Source: Varanus komodoensis (lineage: Eukaryota > Chordata > Lepidosauria > Squamata > Varanidae). Taken from it: 64,000 nucleotides of DNA. Made by a program: the position numbers and the translations under genes. The DNA lies in the NCBI RefSeq assembly GCF_004798865.1, contig NW_025335505.1, forward strand, positions 9,486,681 through 9,550,680, read 5' to 3'. Of the stretch, positions 10,602 through 21,800 are shown piece by piece (positions within the stretch are counted from its first letter, which is position 1; every line of letters begins with the position of its first letter). The notes under the pieces were generated by a model that worked only from the letters and a program-made list of their open reading frames with translations, was not told the DNA's origin and ran no database searches.

Positions 10602-10990
10602 ACCATAAAATAGTAGGGTTGGAATAGGCCAAAGGGGCCATTGGGTTAACCTTCTGCTCTGTGCAAACTCCAAGTTAAAGCATTCCCAACAGCCAACAGA
10701 TGGCTGTCCGGCAGCGCCTTGAATCTCTTCAGGATGGGAGAGCCTATAACCTCCCTAGGTTTAATTGCCATATTGCTGTCAGAGTCAAGATTCTTCTTAA
10801 TTTCAGCCAAAATCTGGCTTCTTGGAACTTGAGCCCATTATTCCATGTCCTGGACTCTAGGGTGACAGAGAAGAGATCCTGGCACTCCTCTGTATGATCT
10901 TTCAAGTACTTAAAGTGAGCTATCATATCTCCCTCAGCCCTGTCCTTGTAGTATTTCCTTAATTTAATAAAAGAACACTGGCAGGACCCC
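10602..10990 (-). mobile_element. CR1 LINE 3' fragment
   Basis: On the minus strand the coding remnant reads 'LRKYYKDRAEGDMIAHFKYL', then 'EECQDLFSVTLESRTWNNGLK', a diverged version of the CR1 C-terminus also seen at 6761-7180. It is followed by the CR1 3' end (GGCCTATTCCAACCCTACTA). It is 5'-truncated and lacks the RT core. Confidence 0.85.
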
Positions 10991-11711
10991 TTACAGACCA
11001 GCATAAATCACTGCAGCAAAATGACTTTTATTTCCTATATTCACTGTTAAAAGTTCGCTAAACCCACCTAAATAAGATTTGCATTGGGTTTGAATGCCAA
11101 GTTTCAGGCTAGAATAAGTACCAGCAGTTGAGCAGTAAAACTGCAAGCTACACTAGTTGCAACAAAAATGGCTTTTGGACCTTAATTAGAACATTCTCTA
11201 AAATTACTGGTAGGGCAGTCATCTGATAATGGTTTATTCTTACAATAATTGCTGTACCGATCCAACTTTGCCTCCTTTCAGTGATTTCAGAGTATTCCAC
11301 GTCCATACATTGCTTCAGTGATTAAAATGACCTCTCTTAGGATTTCTACAGAATGGGTAATTACGTCCTGAGGGAATGAGTGCATCTTTAACATAAGCTC
11401 CAAAGAGCATGGCAAATGTGCCGCAGTGTCCCATCTACCAGAGCTGGCCTTGTGTGTCAGAGTATCTCTCTATCCCCCAGGTAAAGCATGCTCCTGGAGA
11501 TGCCATGCATTTTAGGGAAAGCTTATATAACTGGCAGGGGGTAAATTCAGAGAGAATTTAGAAGGCCTGCTGCAGGCATAAAATCAGGAATGAGTGCAAG
11601 TTTTAGCTGGTCTAAGCAAAGGGCTCTCTGGTGGGTTCCTCTGGAGGGTGGCCCAATTATCTCTAAAAAGAGCTTAAAGAGCACACCAATTTGCATAAAG
11701 TTTGCATATGC
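10991..11711. other. No gene or repeat recognised
   Basis: Nothing supported in this stretch. Confidence 0.4.
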
Positions 11712-11790
11712 TTGTAAACTGTCCTGAGAGTCACTGGCTAAATAGAAATGGTATAAAAGTGCAATAAATAAATAAATAAATAGATAGATA
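11712..11790 (+). repeat. L2-type tail plus (AAAT)n/(GATA)n
   Basis: 'TTGTAAACTGTCCTGAGAGT' and 'GGTATAAAAGTGCAATAAAT' resemble the 3' tail shared by L2 LINEs and MIR-like SINEs. It runs into AATAAATAAATAAATAAATA and then GATAGATATAGAT, a microsatellite seeded on the tail. Confidence 0.55.
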
Positions 11791-11959
11791 TAGATGCACA
11801 TTTAGCAATCACAATAATTTAACAAAAATACCACAGATGTCACCATATGGGGAAGACTGACCAAGCAACCTGGATTCCTTGTCTGTCTGCCATCAAGGTG
11901 CTAACTGCTGCTGGGCCACTTCAAGGCTCTCCAGCAAATGGTTCTTGGACCTTAAACTA

Positions 11960-14500
11960 GGCACAGTTCTTCAAATACAGTACACAGAGTGGGGGGGATG
12001 TCTCTCTCTCGCAACTGTGCCCACCCTGGTATCTGGTCCAGCACCAACCATGCCTGGAGGGGAGGGGAGGGGGGGCCGCTTTAGTTTACTGAGCTTCCAT
12101 CTCCCTCACAGGGCTTCCTGTTCTCTCAAGGCCGGGTCTGGAGTGCCTCTACTTGGTGTTGGGTGACCGAGACAAACTGGGGATTCTGTTGGTGTACCAT
12201 GCACCCTTCTGTCCAACCGACTCCCTGCCTGAGCTGACAGAGATCGTCTCGGACCTGGTGTTGAAGACTCCTAGGATGCTGGTCCTGGGGGACTTCAATC
12301 TCCATGCCGAGACTGTTCTGACCGGGGTGGCTTAGGACTTCATGGCTTCCATGACAGCCATGGGGCTGTCTCAGCATGTCATCGGCCCGACCCATGAATG
12401 TGGACACACTCTGGACCTGGTTTTCTCGACGGGGCAGGAAGAGGGGGATCTGAGGGTGAGGGATTTATGTCTGACTTCCCTGTCATGGTCAGATCACTTC
12501 CTCGTGAGGTTTGAGCTCGAGAGCGGCCTTTCCCTCTGTAAGGGTGCGGACCCGATTGTGTTGGTCTGCTCCCTGAGCCGGATGGATCCAGATGGATTCC
12601 TGAGGGCTCTGGGGGAATTTCCAGTTGGTGTTCCTGTCAATGCTCTGGTCAAACTGTGGAATGGGGAAATGACCAGGGCTGACACAATCGCCCCTAAGCA
12701 TCCTCTTCCACCAGGCAGAGCCCGTTCATCCCCCTGGTATACACCTGAACTATGGGCAATGAAGCGGGTTGGGAGATGTCTAGAGCGTAGGTGGAGGAAA
12801 TCACGGGATGAATCTGACCGAACACACTTGACAGCTCATTATCGAGCCTATGCTGTGGTGGTGAGGGCAGCGAAAAACAAATTCTTTTCCGCTTCCATTG
12901 CCTCCTCACAATGCCATCCAGAGGAGCTCTTTCAGGTGGTACAGGGCTTGGTTCATCCTGACCCCAAGAAAGATCCCGTACCGCCCTTGACGGCCCGCTG
13001 TGATGACTTTGCCAAGCATTTTAAGGAGAAAATCACTCAGATTTGTCACAAGCTGGACTCCACTAGTGATTCAGAGCCTTCAGGGGAGGTGCCAATGCTG
13101 CCATCTGGTCCAAAATTGTTGGATGAGTTCTAGTTATTGCAGTCTGATGATGTGGACAAGGTGCTTGGACAAGTACATCCCACCACCTGTTTATTGGACC
13201 CTTGCCCATCATGGCTACTTAACAAAGCCAAACACAGATAGGGGCCTGGATCCTGGAGGTTGTCAACGCCTCTCTGAGGGATGGCTGGGTACCTGCCCCT
13301 TTAAAGAAGGTGGTAGTCCAACCAGTCCTAAAGAAGGTGTCCCTGGATCCAGAGATGGCCACCAATTATAGACTGGTGGCCAACATCCCGTTTCTGGGCA
13401 AGGTGTTAGAGCGGGTGGTGGCGGGACAACTCCAAGCACTCTTGGATGAGACTGATTATCTGGACCCATTTCAGTCCGGCTTCAGACCTGGGTATGGTAC
13501 TGAATCTGCCTTGGTCACCCTGTATGATGACCTGTGCAGGGAGAGAGGCGGGGGAATGCGTCCCTGTTGGTCCTCCTGGACCTTTCAGTGGCTTTCGATA
13601 CCATCGACCGTGGTATCCTTCTGGATAGGCTAATGGGATTGGGAGTAGGAGGCACTGCTCTGCAGTGGTTTCGCTCCTATCTCAATGGCTGATTCCAGAA
13701 GGTGGTGCTGGGGGACTATGGCTCTGCGCCATGGCAGTTTTGCCATGGAGTTCCGCAGGGTTCCATTTTGTCCCCCTTGCTATTTAACATCTACATGAAA
13801 CCTCTGGGAGAGGTCATTAGGAGGTGTGGGCTGCAGAATCATCAGTACACTAATGATACCCAGCTCTACCTCTCTTTTTCAACCAATCCAGGTGAGGCAG
13901 TGGCTGTGCTGAACCGGTGCCTGGCCAAGGTAATGGCTGGATGAGGGCCAATAAACTGAAGCTCAGTCCAGACAAGATGGAGGTCCCGTTGGTAGGCAGT
14001 TCAGGCTTCACGGTAGGGGACCTGAACCTTGTCCTGAATGGGGTTGCACTCCCTCTTAAGGACAGGGTCCACAGCTTGGGAGTGCTCCTCAACCCAGAGC
14101 TGTTGTTGGAAACTCAGGTGACTGCAGTGGCGAGGAGCGCCTTCCTTCAGCTTCGGCTGATACATCAGCTGCGTCCCCACCTGGAGAACGATTGCCTGGC
14201 GACAGTGACACACGCATTGGTTACTTCCCAATTAGACTTCTGCAACATGCTCTACATGGGGCTGCCCTTGAAGATGGTCTGGATACTTCAGATGGTGCAA
14301 AATAGAGCTGCCAAGACCTTTTTATTTAAACAATATTTTAATAATTGTTAATTTTATTTATTGGTTTTAATCATTATACCAGGATGTTTCCAGTTTTCAT
14401 ATGTATTTGTATAGTTATTTATTTACTTGTTGGAAGCCGCCCCAAGGCTTATGCAAAGGGAGCAGCATACAAGAATTCCAAATAAATAAATAAATAAAGT
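11960..14500 (+). mobile_element. L2-type LINE, endonuclease and RT present, broken
   Basis: This is the largest element here. The upstream part (about 11985-12150) gives a diverged endonuclease start. Then 'GILLVYHAP', 'LVLGDFNLHAE' (GDFN at 12288-12299), 'THECGHTLDLVFS' and 'WSDHFLVRFEL' (SDH at 12489-12497) mark an APE-type endonuclease with its catalytic words kept. A 263-codon frame (12342-13133) leads toward RT. RT words follow in other frames: 'NYRLVANIPFLGKVLERVV', 'LDPFQSGFRPGYGTESALVT', '[13 protein letters not shown]', '[18 protein letters not shown]' (from 13744) and the active-site box 'YTNDTQLYL' (13846-13872), normally YADDTQLYL. A stop lies at 12333-12335 and frame changes near 13240, 13560 and 13920 break it. 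'LQMVQNRAAKTFLFKQYFN' (14287-14343) joins two segments normally hundreds of bases apart, so there is an internal deletion. The tail reads GGAAGCCGCCCCAAGGCTTA, then (AAAT)n at 14481-14499. Confidence 0.93.
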
Positions 14501-15462
14501 ATTTAATAGCCTTCTCCTTGATAACAAAATCATTCATTTCTAGCATAATGCTTGGTCTTTCCACTTCTAGAAACAAATAAGACTACGGGGAAATATTTAG
14601 ATATACAAATTACTAATTCAAGTCAGATCATTTATTATATACATTAGCTGTTCTCAGATGGGCACAGAAAGCAGTAAATGCACCTTAGGAGAAAAGTATT
14701 ATGTTATGACCTTCATGAAAGAAGCTATATTTGGATCTCATCATGCTAGATAATTCCGGAGCCCCATATTGGCATTTTGGGACAAGATACACGAATGATG
14801 TAAAATCTGTTACATCTTAACTTCAAGGGTTCTTGGATGTAACAGATTTTTGAGAACTGTTGTACTCTTGCTTATGGGTTTGGGACTGTAAGAGCTTTGA
14901 TCACTTTGGTGGATAACCAAAAGCTAAATTGCTAGAGCTCCTCAGCAACATTAAGTATATTCAATCATAGTATCCCTCTGAATCTCTTGAAAAGACCTTC
15001 TCATTTCAGAAGGTGATATTAGAAGACTTTATGGCTCCTTAGTCTTTCTTTGATCCTGTTCACAATGCTATTGAACATTCAGATGAAAACGCACTGAGAG
15101 ATCGTCTGGGGATTTGGAGTGAATTGGGATCAACAAGTGAGTGACATGTAGCGTCTACTAGAAATACTGCCACTGTTCTGATAAACTGCCTGAAGGCAAT
15201 AATGCTTTTGATGAGGGCTAATACAATGAGACAGCTCAGCCAAGATAGAAGAGATCCTGTATAGGAGAACTTTCTCTGAAACAAGATTTACTATTCTTGA
15301 AGAATCGAGAAGCTGCTTTTGGACTTATGTCTCTACCTGGATGCTTTGGTGCCAGCTGCAACTAGGAGTACCTTTGTCCAGCATGGCCTAGTGAGCCAAC
15401 TTGGTTAATTCCTCAGGAAGTCAGACAAGGTCACAATGGCCCATGCCCTAGCTACCTGTAGA
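14501..15462. other. No gene or repeat recognised
   Basis: Unique-looking sequence between LINE copies. Confidence 0.4.
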
Positions 15463-15785
15463 TGGTCATGGAATAATCAAATCAAGTTGCAATAACCCAG
15501 ATTCAGGCTGGACATCAGGAATAGTTTTCTCACTGTCAGAGCAAGATGACTGTGGAACCAGTTGCTCCCACACTAGAAATATTCAAGGCAAAGGACAGTC
15601 ATTCATTCATTCATTCATTCATTCATTCATTCATTCATTCATTCATTTATTATATGCTGTCCTTTTGCAGAGCCTCAGGACAGTTTACATTTGAATTGGA
15701 AGGTATACATTGGTGTCCTGCAACAGCAGGGGGTTGGATCTGACAGCCTTCATGGCCCCTTCCAACTCTTCTATTCTATGATTTT
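15463..15785 (+). mobile_element. CR1 LINE 3' fragment, interrupted
   Basis: The 5' part, 'GGAATAATCAAATCAAGTTG...AGATTCAGGCTGGACATCAG', is the same segment as 7095-7150 of the larger CR1 copy. The 3' part ends GGGGGTTGGATCTGACAGCC, then CTTCCAACTCTTCTATTCTA, then TGATTTTATGG. A microsatellite with an L2-type tail (15596-15685) sits between them. It is coding-dead. Confidence 0.85.
15596..15685 (-). repeat. (CATT)n plus L2-type tail inserted in CR1
   Basis: About 12 ATTC/CATT units (15599-15647) run into ATTTATTATATGCTGTCCTT and CTCAGGACAGTTTACA, the reverse complement of the L2/SINE 3' tail. The microsatellite is best explained as growth of the AAAT/AATG tail of a short L2-family insertion into the CR1 copy. 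Confidence 0.75.
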
Positions 15786-15794
15786 ATGGTTGTT

Positions 15795-16215
15795 GCAATG
15801 TTATCTACCTTGGGATACTATTGGAGTGGCTTTGGAAACTGACTGGAAACTTTGGAAACTGCAGCAACAAGAATGCAGGTGGACACTTATTTATGGGATC
15901 ATATAAAACATGTGCATATAAAACATGTTAGCAATTTTTGTCCAGGTTCAGTTGAAAGTGTTGGTGATGAGCTTTAAAACCCTAAATGGGTTATGCCAAG
16001 GATAAATTAGGAATCTCCTCCTCCAATCCCAATCTGCCTGTGTCCTAAGATCTAAAGGGAAGGCTCCTCCATACGTCCCAGCTGTGGTGGAGACATGGCT
16101 GAGTGGGGTGAGAACAAAGGCCTTATCTGGGGCTGTATTGTGGAATGCTTTGCCTTGTGAGGCTGAGCTGGACTTTTTCTTAGCTCTCTTCATCGGCCTT
16201 TAAAAGAAATGGTGT
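15795..16215 (+). mobile_element. L2-type LINE, C-terminal remnant
   Basis: A broken translation reads 'HLGILLEWLWKLTGN', then 'VQLKVLVMSFKTLNG', then 'APPYVPAVVETWLSG'. It ends with an 'A..WNALP'-like segment and a short basic end. This order is that of the end of the L2 RT protein, the part deleted from the copy at 11960-14500. No open frame is left. Confidence 0.65.
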
Positions 16216-18137
16216 AATCCTTGGGAAAGTATTTTTGAAATGTTAAACTAACAATTAAGATGAAATGTGTAAGGTGATGTTTGTGGTTTATAGCTCCATT
16301 CAGAATCCAGTTAAGTTGATGGGTTTAGAAAGGATGTACAAGACGAACAAGCGAACTTATGTGCCAGCAATCTGAAGCGCAGTCACGTTGAAGTAGGGCT
16401 AGTACAGGTAGGCAGTTTATCAGTCCAAGGAGATGACTTCAGTCTGTTCTAAATTTGCTTGTTCTCTGAAATATTTGCCAGAGTAGAAAAGGTGCCAGAA
16501 AGAGACATCCTTTTTTTGCCAGTTCCCCACCTTTTTGTTTGTTTTGCGCAGGAAGTACAAAGCTATTATATATGTGATATGTCTAAAGGTGATATTTGAA
16601 AACTTTTTCTAGGCCCTTTTCCAAGTTTCTAATATATTTTAGAATTAAGAGGCTATGGTGCATGCTTTTATTACTTGAGTTGGCACAAATTTTCATTCTA
16701 ATACTGATTCTGCCTTGGCTGTTGTTTGTCAATGTCCTATGCCATGACCTTTCTCTTATTATTTGTCTTGTTTATATCGTGCCATCACCCTTTCCCAAGA
16801 AGCTTGCTTTCTGAAATTTGACACATCAGAAGCAATAGAGAAATGGTTCATGCTCAGTTCAAGTACACATAGCTAGACTGAGAAATGTGAATGATGAAAC
16901 TAACCAAATGGCTTTGAGAAAGAAAGGGAGATGTGGGAAAAGAAGGGTAGGGGGTGCAACATCAAGTTGTTCAGATTATCTCCCTTAGAGCTTCTCCCCA
17001 CTCCTATAGATCTTTTCTACTTTTGTGAACCTTGGGTCTTCCCAAGCCTGCTTGATATCAATCTCTTGTACATGGATGGCACCATTTTGGTTTCTGTCAT
17101 TAGAACTGACTCTAGTTGAAAGAATTTGCTCTATGGATAAAATGTGTTTATGTATGTATCAGGTATGTAGAACTGCAGGCCCAATGGCCAGATCTAGCAC
17201 TTCATGGGCCCCAACTGGTAGCCAGTAAGGCAGAATAGGTTGTAGAGTTCCCCAACAGCTGCCCCCCTTTTGGTCCCACCTTCTTTTTCTTACCCTCCAA
17301 TGACTTAAGTGCTTTCCTGTCTCCCTCACCCCCAACCATTCCAAAAGATTGCTGCTTCTCCTAAGGCTTAGTTGGGAGAAAAAGCTCTTTTTCCTTCTTT
17401 TTTCTTTTGGCACATCCTTTTTACCTTCGGCTCCACCCACCACTTGAATTAACTGCTTGGAATCTTCTCCAAATTAGAATTCACCCTTCAGGCTGAAACA
17501 GATTTCACACCTGGTGGATAGTTTTTGAGACTCCCCAACATTCAAGATGGCATGCAATCACAGTTAAAATAGAAGTGGGAAGTTCATTGAAAACCTTTTG
17601 ACAACTGAGATTGGCCCTCCTTCTCCGACTGTTTTCTGTTGTAACACAGAATGATCAGTGTTGATATGGCTGAAGCAGGGCCAGAAGCTAAAAGCTGATC
17701 TAAAAGCCAAAGGAAAGTGTGGGAAGATATGGAAAGGGAGAATGGGAAAACGACTGAGCGGTGGGGGAATCTACTCAGGGATGAAGGCTGGAATATGAAA
17801 GAAGGCAAAGATGAGCCAGTTTAAGGGCTTGTTTTGATTATTCCAGGAGTGCACTTGCAGTTAGGACGGTGAACTGCAGGGCAGGCAGCTGCATGAAGAG
17901 CTATATGTATGAAACCATGAGGCATAAACCGAGAACTGCCTGGTGGGACAATTGCTGGCCTGAGCCATAAAACAAGACCTTCATACAAACAACTTATGCA
18001 GTGTTTGCAATATCACAGAACTGAGCTTCCTGTTGAAACTCATTTTGCTGGAAGAAAATATCAACTGGTCATAAGACCAAGAAAAAGGACAACAAGGAAA
18101 AAAGGAACACTGAGAAAGATGGAAGGGCATAACAGGC
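16216..18137. other. No gene or repeat recognised
   Basis: Several short frames, none recognised. A pyrimidine-rich patch lies at about 17265-17410. Confidence 0.4.
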
Positions 18138-18264
18138 CAGTTTGTCCCAACTCAGTCCCCTCCAGAAGTTTCAGACTACAACTCCCAGCATTCCCCATGG
18201 CTGGCTGGGAAATGCCAAGAGCTTTAGTCCAGCCCATCTGGAAGGCAGCAGAGTGGAAAGGCTG
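18138..18264. mobile_element. Palindromic short DNA element (ACTACAACTCCCA family)
   Basis: Starts CAG and ends CTG. The left arm carries CAGACTACAACTCCCAGCAT and the right arm AGAGCTTTAGTCCAGCCCAT, a folded-back arrangement. Related copies lie at 28798-28930 and 41801-41892. It is non-coding. The CAG..CTG ends fit hAT-type MITEs, but no target duplication is visible here. Confidence 0.65.
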
Positions 18265-18639
18265 CATTAGATTGATGGTACACTAATATTTTTAGCTGTA
18301 TTGCAGACTGTAACCGTTTTGTAATGGCCTTGAAATTAATAGAGCATCAGTATATGATACTTCTGTTAGCATGGGAATAATGCATTCTTAATAGCGATCA
18401 TTTCTATTTCCGTAAATCATAATTATCAACAGATTTCTGTGCCCACTGATGCGTATATACTAAATTACTGCTCTGAACTACTTCAGTAACTGTATGATTT
18501 ATTTTTCAAATGTATTTTTTCTTTAAAATAGTTATACACTTCATTTTTACTAAATGGATTCAAGGAAGCTAAGAAAAATAGATTAAAACAATAAAAATAC
18601 CACAATTGATTGAAGACAGTATCAAAGAATATAGCAACA
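18265..18639. other. No gene or repeat recognised
   Basis: AT-rich DNA with nothing supported. Confidence 0.4.
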
Positions 18640-18870
18640 GAATGCCAATCTAAAAGTATAACACTTCTTTCTCAAATATTTTCTTAATCTGTTACTGAGA
18701 GGTGAAAAATCTTGTCCAGGTAAAGCATCTCTAAGAAGGGAATTACTTAGTCTGGGGCCAACAGTGAAAAAATTCTGTCTTCTGGCCACCACCCCTCTAA
18801 TGATAACTTTCGTTAGGCTGAAATTAATGCAGGACAGAACAATTCTTCCAAAGTTTTGATCTTTTAACAT
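18640..18870 (-). mobile_element. LINE RT C-terminal remnant (L2-type)
   Basis: The minus-strand frame includes 'RRQNFFTVGPRLSNSLLRDA' and 'LSNRLRKYLRKKCYTF'. This matches the L2 C-terminal pattern 'RRAFSxVAPxLWNxLPxE...FRRxLKTFLF' seen in the young copy at 24704-25112. It is old and diverged. Confidence 0.6.
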
Positions 18871-21800
18871 GATTTAAGGTTTATTGGTCAAATATTGTCA
18901 CTTCAGTGGTGGCTCAGAATAGGCCAGGTTCCAGTGCAGATTTTTAAAAGGAGCATGTTCAAAGTATGAAGTCCCAGGTAACAGCTTGCTGTAGTTTGCC
19001 AAGCCCTGTTCAAGGGCAGCTCCATATGAAATTCATCTACAATAAATTGATGGGGCTAACAAGGGCATGGACCAGTATGGTCCTTGAAGTCCACCCAGCA
19101 GGTTGGAATGGGTAACTTTTCATTACCATGAAATGTGGAACTGATATATAAACAGTTTCATAAAATGATTAGGTGGAGGGTGATTATCAAAATGTGGGTA
19201 ACAGAGGTCAGACAAGAATATGGCTACAAATATATGATCTCACAATATAATAGCCAATCCATGAAGATACAATTCAAGTGGAATATAGAAGAACTATGCA
19301 TAATTGGAATAAGCCACATTTTAAATTGGCTTCTACCCTGTTTCCATGCGCTTCATGCAGCAGTTTACACTGAAAAAAGCTTCTTTAGTAAAATACCATA
19401 TGTTGAGAGTATAAAATGCACTAGATGTGCTTAGAGTTACTATGCCCGATGTATAACCATTGCTGTGTTAAGCATATGTCGTATGTAAAGCGCATGTTTG
19501 GAAACAGATTGATATTTGTCTCATGCTTCATCCCAAGTGTGGCTCCTATACTAGTTAAAACTGGGCATAAAATGGTGGTACTCGGTGAATTCCCATAATG
19601 CTATGAATGTCAGGTTGTATTTGCAGAATGAACCTGATGAGCTGAAAGCTCTTTGATCTTATTAGACACAATTAAATGGAAGGAACTGAGGATTCAAGCA
19701 GGTTTATGGGCAAAATCAACACTTGGATGTGCAAGCTAACGTCTGCAGCAACAGTTCTGTTTGCGTCAGTGGATCACTTTTTGGCAATATAAATTATTGG
19801 TACTGGAGACAGTCTGGACAGAGGCTGCATTGAGCGCAAAGGTTTAAAGGCCACTTCTCTCTGCCCTAAGTGCTAAAGTCTTAATAATGTTCAAATCGCC
19901 TGTACTTCTGAATAAAAAACAAACAAGGAAGGAAGATGTGACAAAATGTATCTAGGTGCTAGTTTTTAAAGTAACATATAGTCTGATTGTCAATGTCAAA
20001 ACTTTTCTGCACAGGGCGCTTGTGCACTCATGGTTCCTTACTCAGTTTTTTTGGGGGGGGTCTTTAAATAATGTTATGATCCTATATTTTCAGTTCTGTT
20101 TTTAAAGCACACTTTTTCCAGGGAGGGAAACATTGGGCATTATTTCTGAAAGTGAAAGAAAAGGTATGTACCAAAAAAAAAAAAAAAAAAAAATCTCAAT
20201 GAAGTGCAGGGATTTTACCCTGGATCCTGTCACGGGTCTCATAAAGTTGGGAGCATTATTCATTTTCACGAGTGGGAACTCAGAATTAAAATTGGGTTAT
20301 AAATACAAACTAAGCATAAAACAAACTACAGCTTCCTTATTGTGCAGAGGACTCACAAGGATGCCAAAAAGCTGGTTTTAATGGCTCTGAGAGTTCTCTA
20401 CAGTTGTGCTAATTTACAAAGACATCTACAAAACTAGAATTCTCTGTGAAAATATGCTTCATACGTTATTTAAATATACTGACAATACCATTATGTGCAA
20501 ATTGCATTATACTGCAATGTTAAATCCAGTGCTGTACAAACCCACCGTGCAGTGGAACTTTCTCTTTGCTTTCCTTGCTATGACCCTTTGGTGCTTCTTA
20601 ATTTGTTGACCAGACTGTGCAGAGTCTTCAGCAAGGAGAAGAAATCTCTTCCACCAACAGCTTCCATTCTGCTGAGAGATGGACAGTGTGGATGAAACCA
20701 ATTGATTCTTTCCAGCTACATATAATACTGCAAAAGCATTTTGTGGACCACAGTTTAGGGTTAGGGACGACAGGTTTAGTTCAAGCAGTTGCTTAGCTCT
20801 TGATGCTCTGCACCCCTTAAAGCCTGGCTGTCTGAGTGGCTGCTGATTTGAGCAGACACCTGCTCAGTTACTGGGATCAAGAAAAGAGGCCCTCTTGGAG
20901 AGAGCCCTGCTTTCAGGCTGCTGATTGTTTGGCATACTAGAAGGCACTCTCTTTCTGGATGCACTTCCTTAGTAGGGGTAGATCCAGGCCATGCTGTGCC
21001 TGGGGCTGACCATCTGTTTGCAGGCTTGCTATCCTGCCACAACACTGAACTCACACATGACAGTTGTACATGCATGAGCACACACCATCAACAAAGTACA
21101 ATAAGAATGCAGAAACATTTTGAGTATGTATTTCAGTAGAAAGCATCCAGAAGCATAAGACTAATATATCTTCCATTGTAGAGAATTCAAATACAAACAC
21201 AAGCTTCCCCCTTTTACAGTGCCTGGACACAGAAACACTGAAGTTTACGCTCTCCCCCACACTCTTTCTCTCACTTATAATCAAAGACCCCCTCATTTAG
21301 TCCCCCAGCCAAACAAGATTCACCTACTCAGCACATTTTGCTGCCTGATGAGCAAATGCCTCTCACTAGATGACCCTGGAAGACCCCTGAACAATTTGCC
21401 TTTTAGGATAGATAGGCCTCTACAAGGGATAAAGATCCACACTTCTATCTGAAGGCTCAGAGTCTGAGCTAGCTACTGGACCTCTGCAGATGTGAAGCTG
21501 GAGAGAAACACAGATCCCTCGCCCTGTGCTTAAGCCAGTCATGCTACTTTGGAATTGTGGCTGGCTGCCACACTTCCTGCTACAGGAAAGTGATCAAGGT
21601 GTCTTCTAAACTTGGCTTTTAAGGTTGCTCTTATGGTTTTTCAGGTTGTTTAATGTTGTTATGAGTTTATATGTGTATGTGTGCGTGCGTGAGTGTAATG
21701 AGAGAGCAAGAGCAAGTGAGAAAGGTGTATAAACCTTTATAAATGCCATAAACAAACAAACAAGCAAACAATAAGTGTATAGTTACTTCTTTTTTGATAA

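Noticed and set aside
12342-13133. 263-codon frame as a host gene
   Set aside because: It carries the L2 endonuclease end (HTLDLVFS, WSDHFLVRFEL) and sits in a LINE with tail and RT; it is part of a dead transposon.
20170-20192. Processed pseudogene marked by poly(A)
   Set aside because: No recognisable coding or RNA sequence precedes the A run; the same holds for 32116-32133 and 34961-34972.
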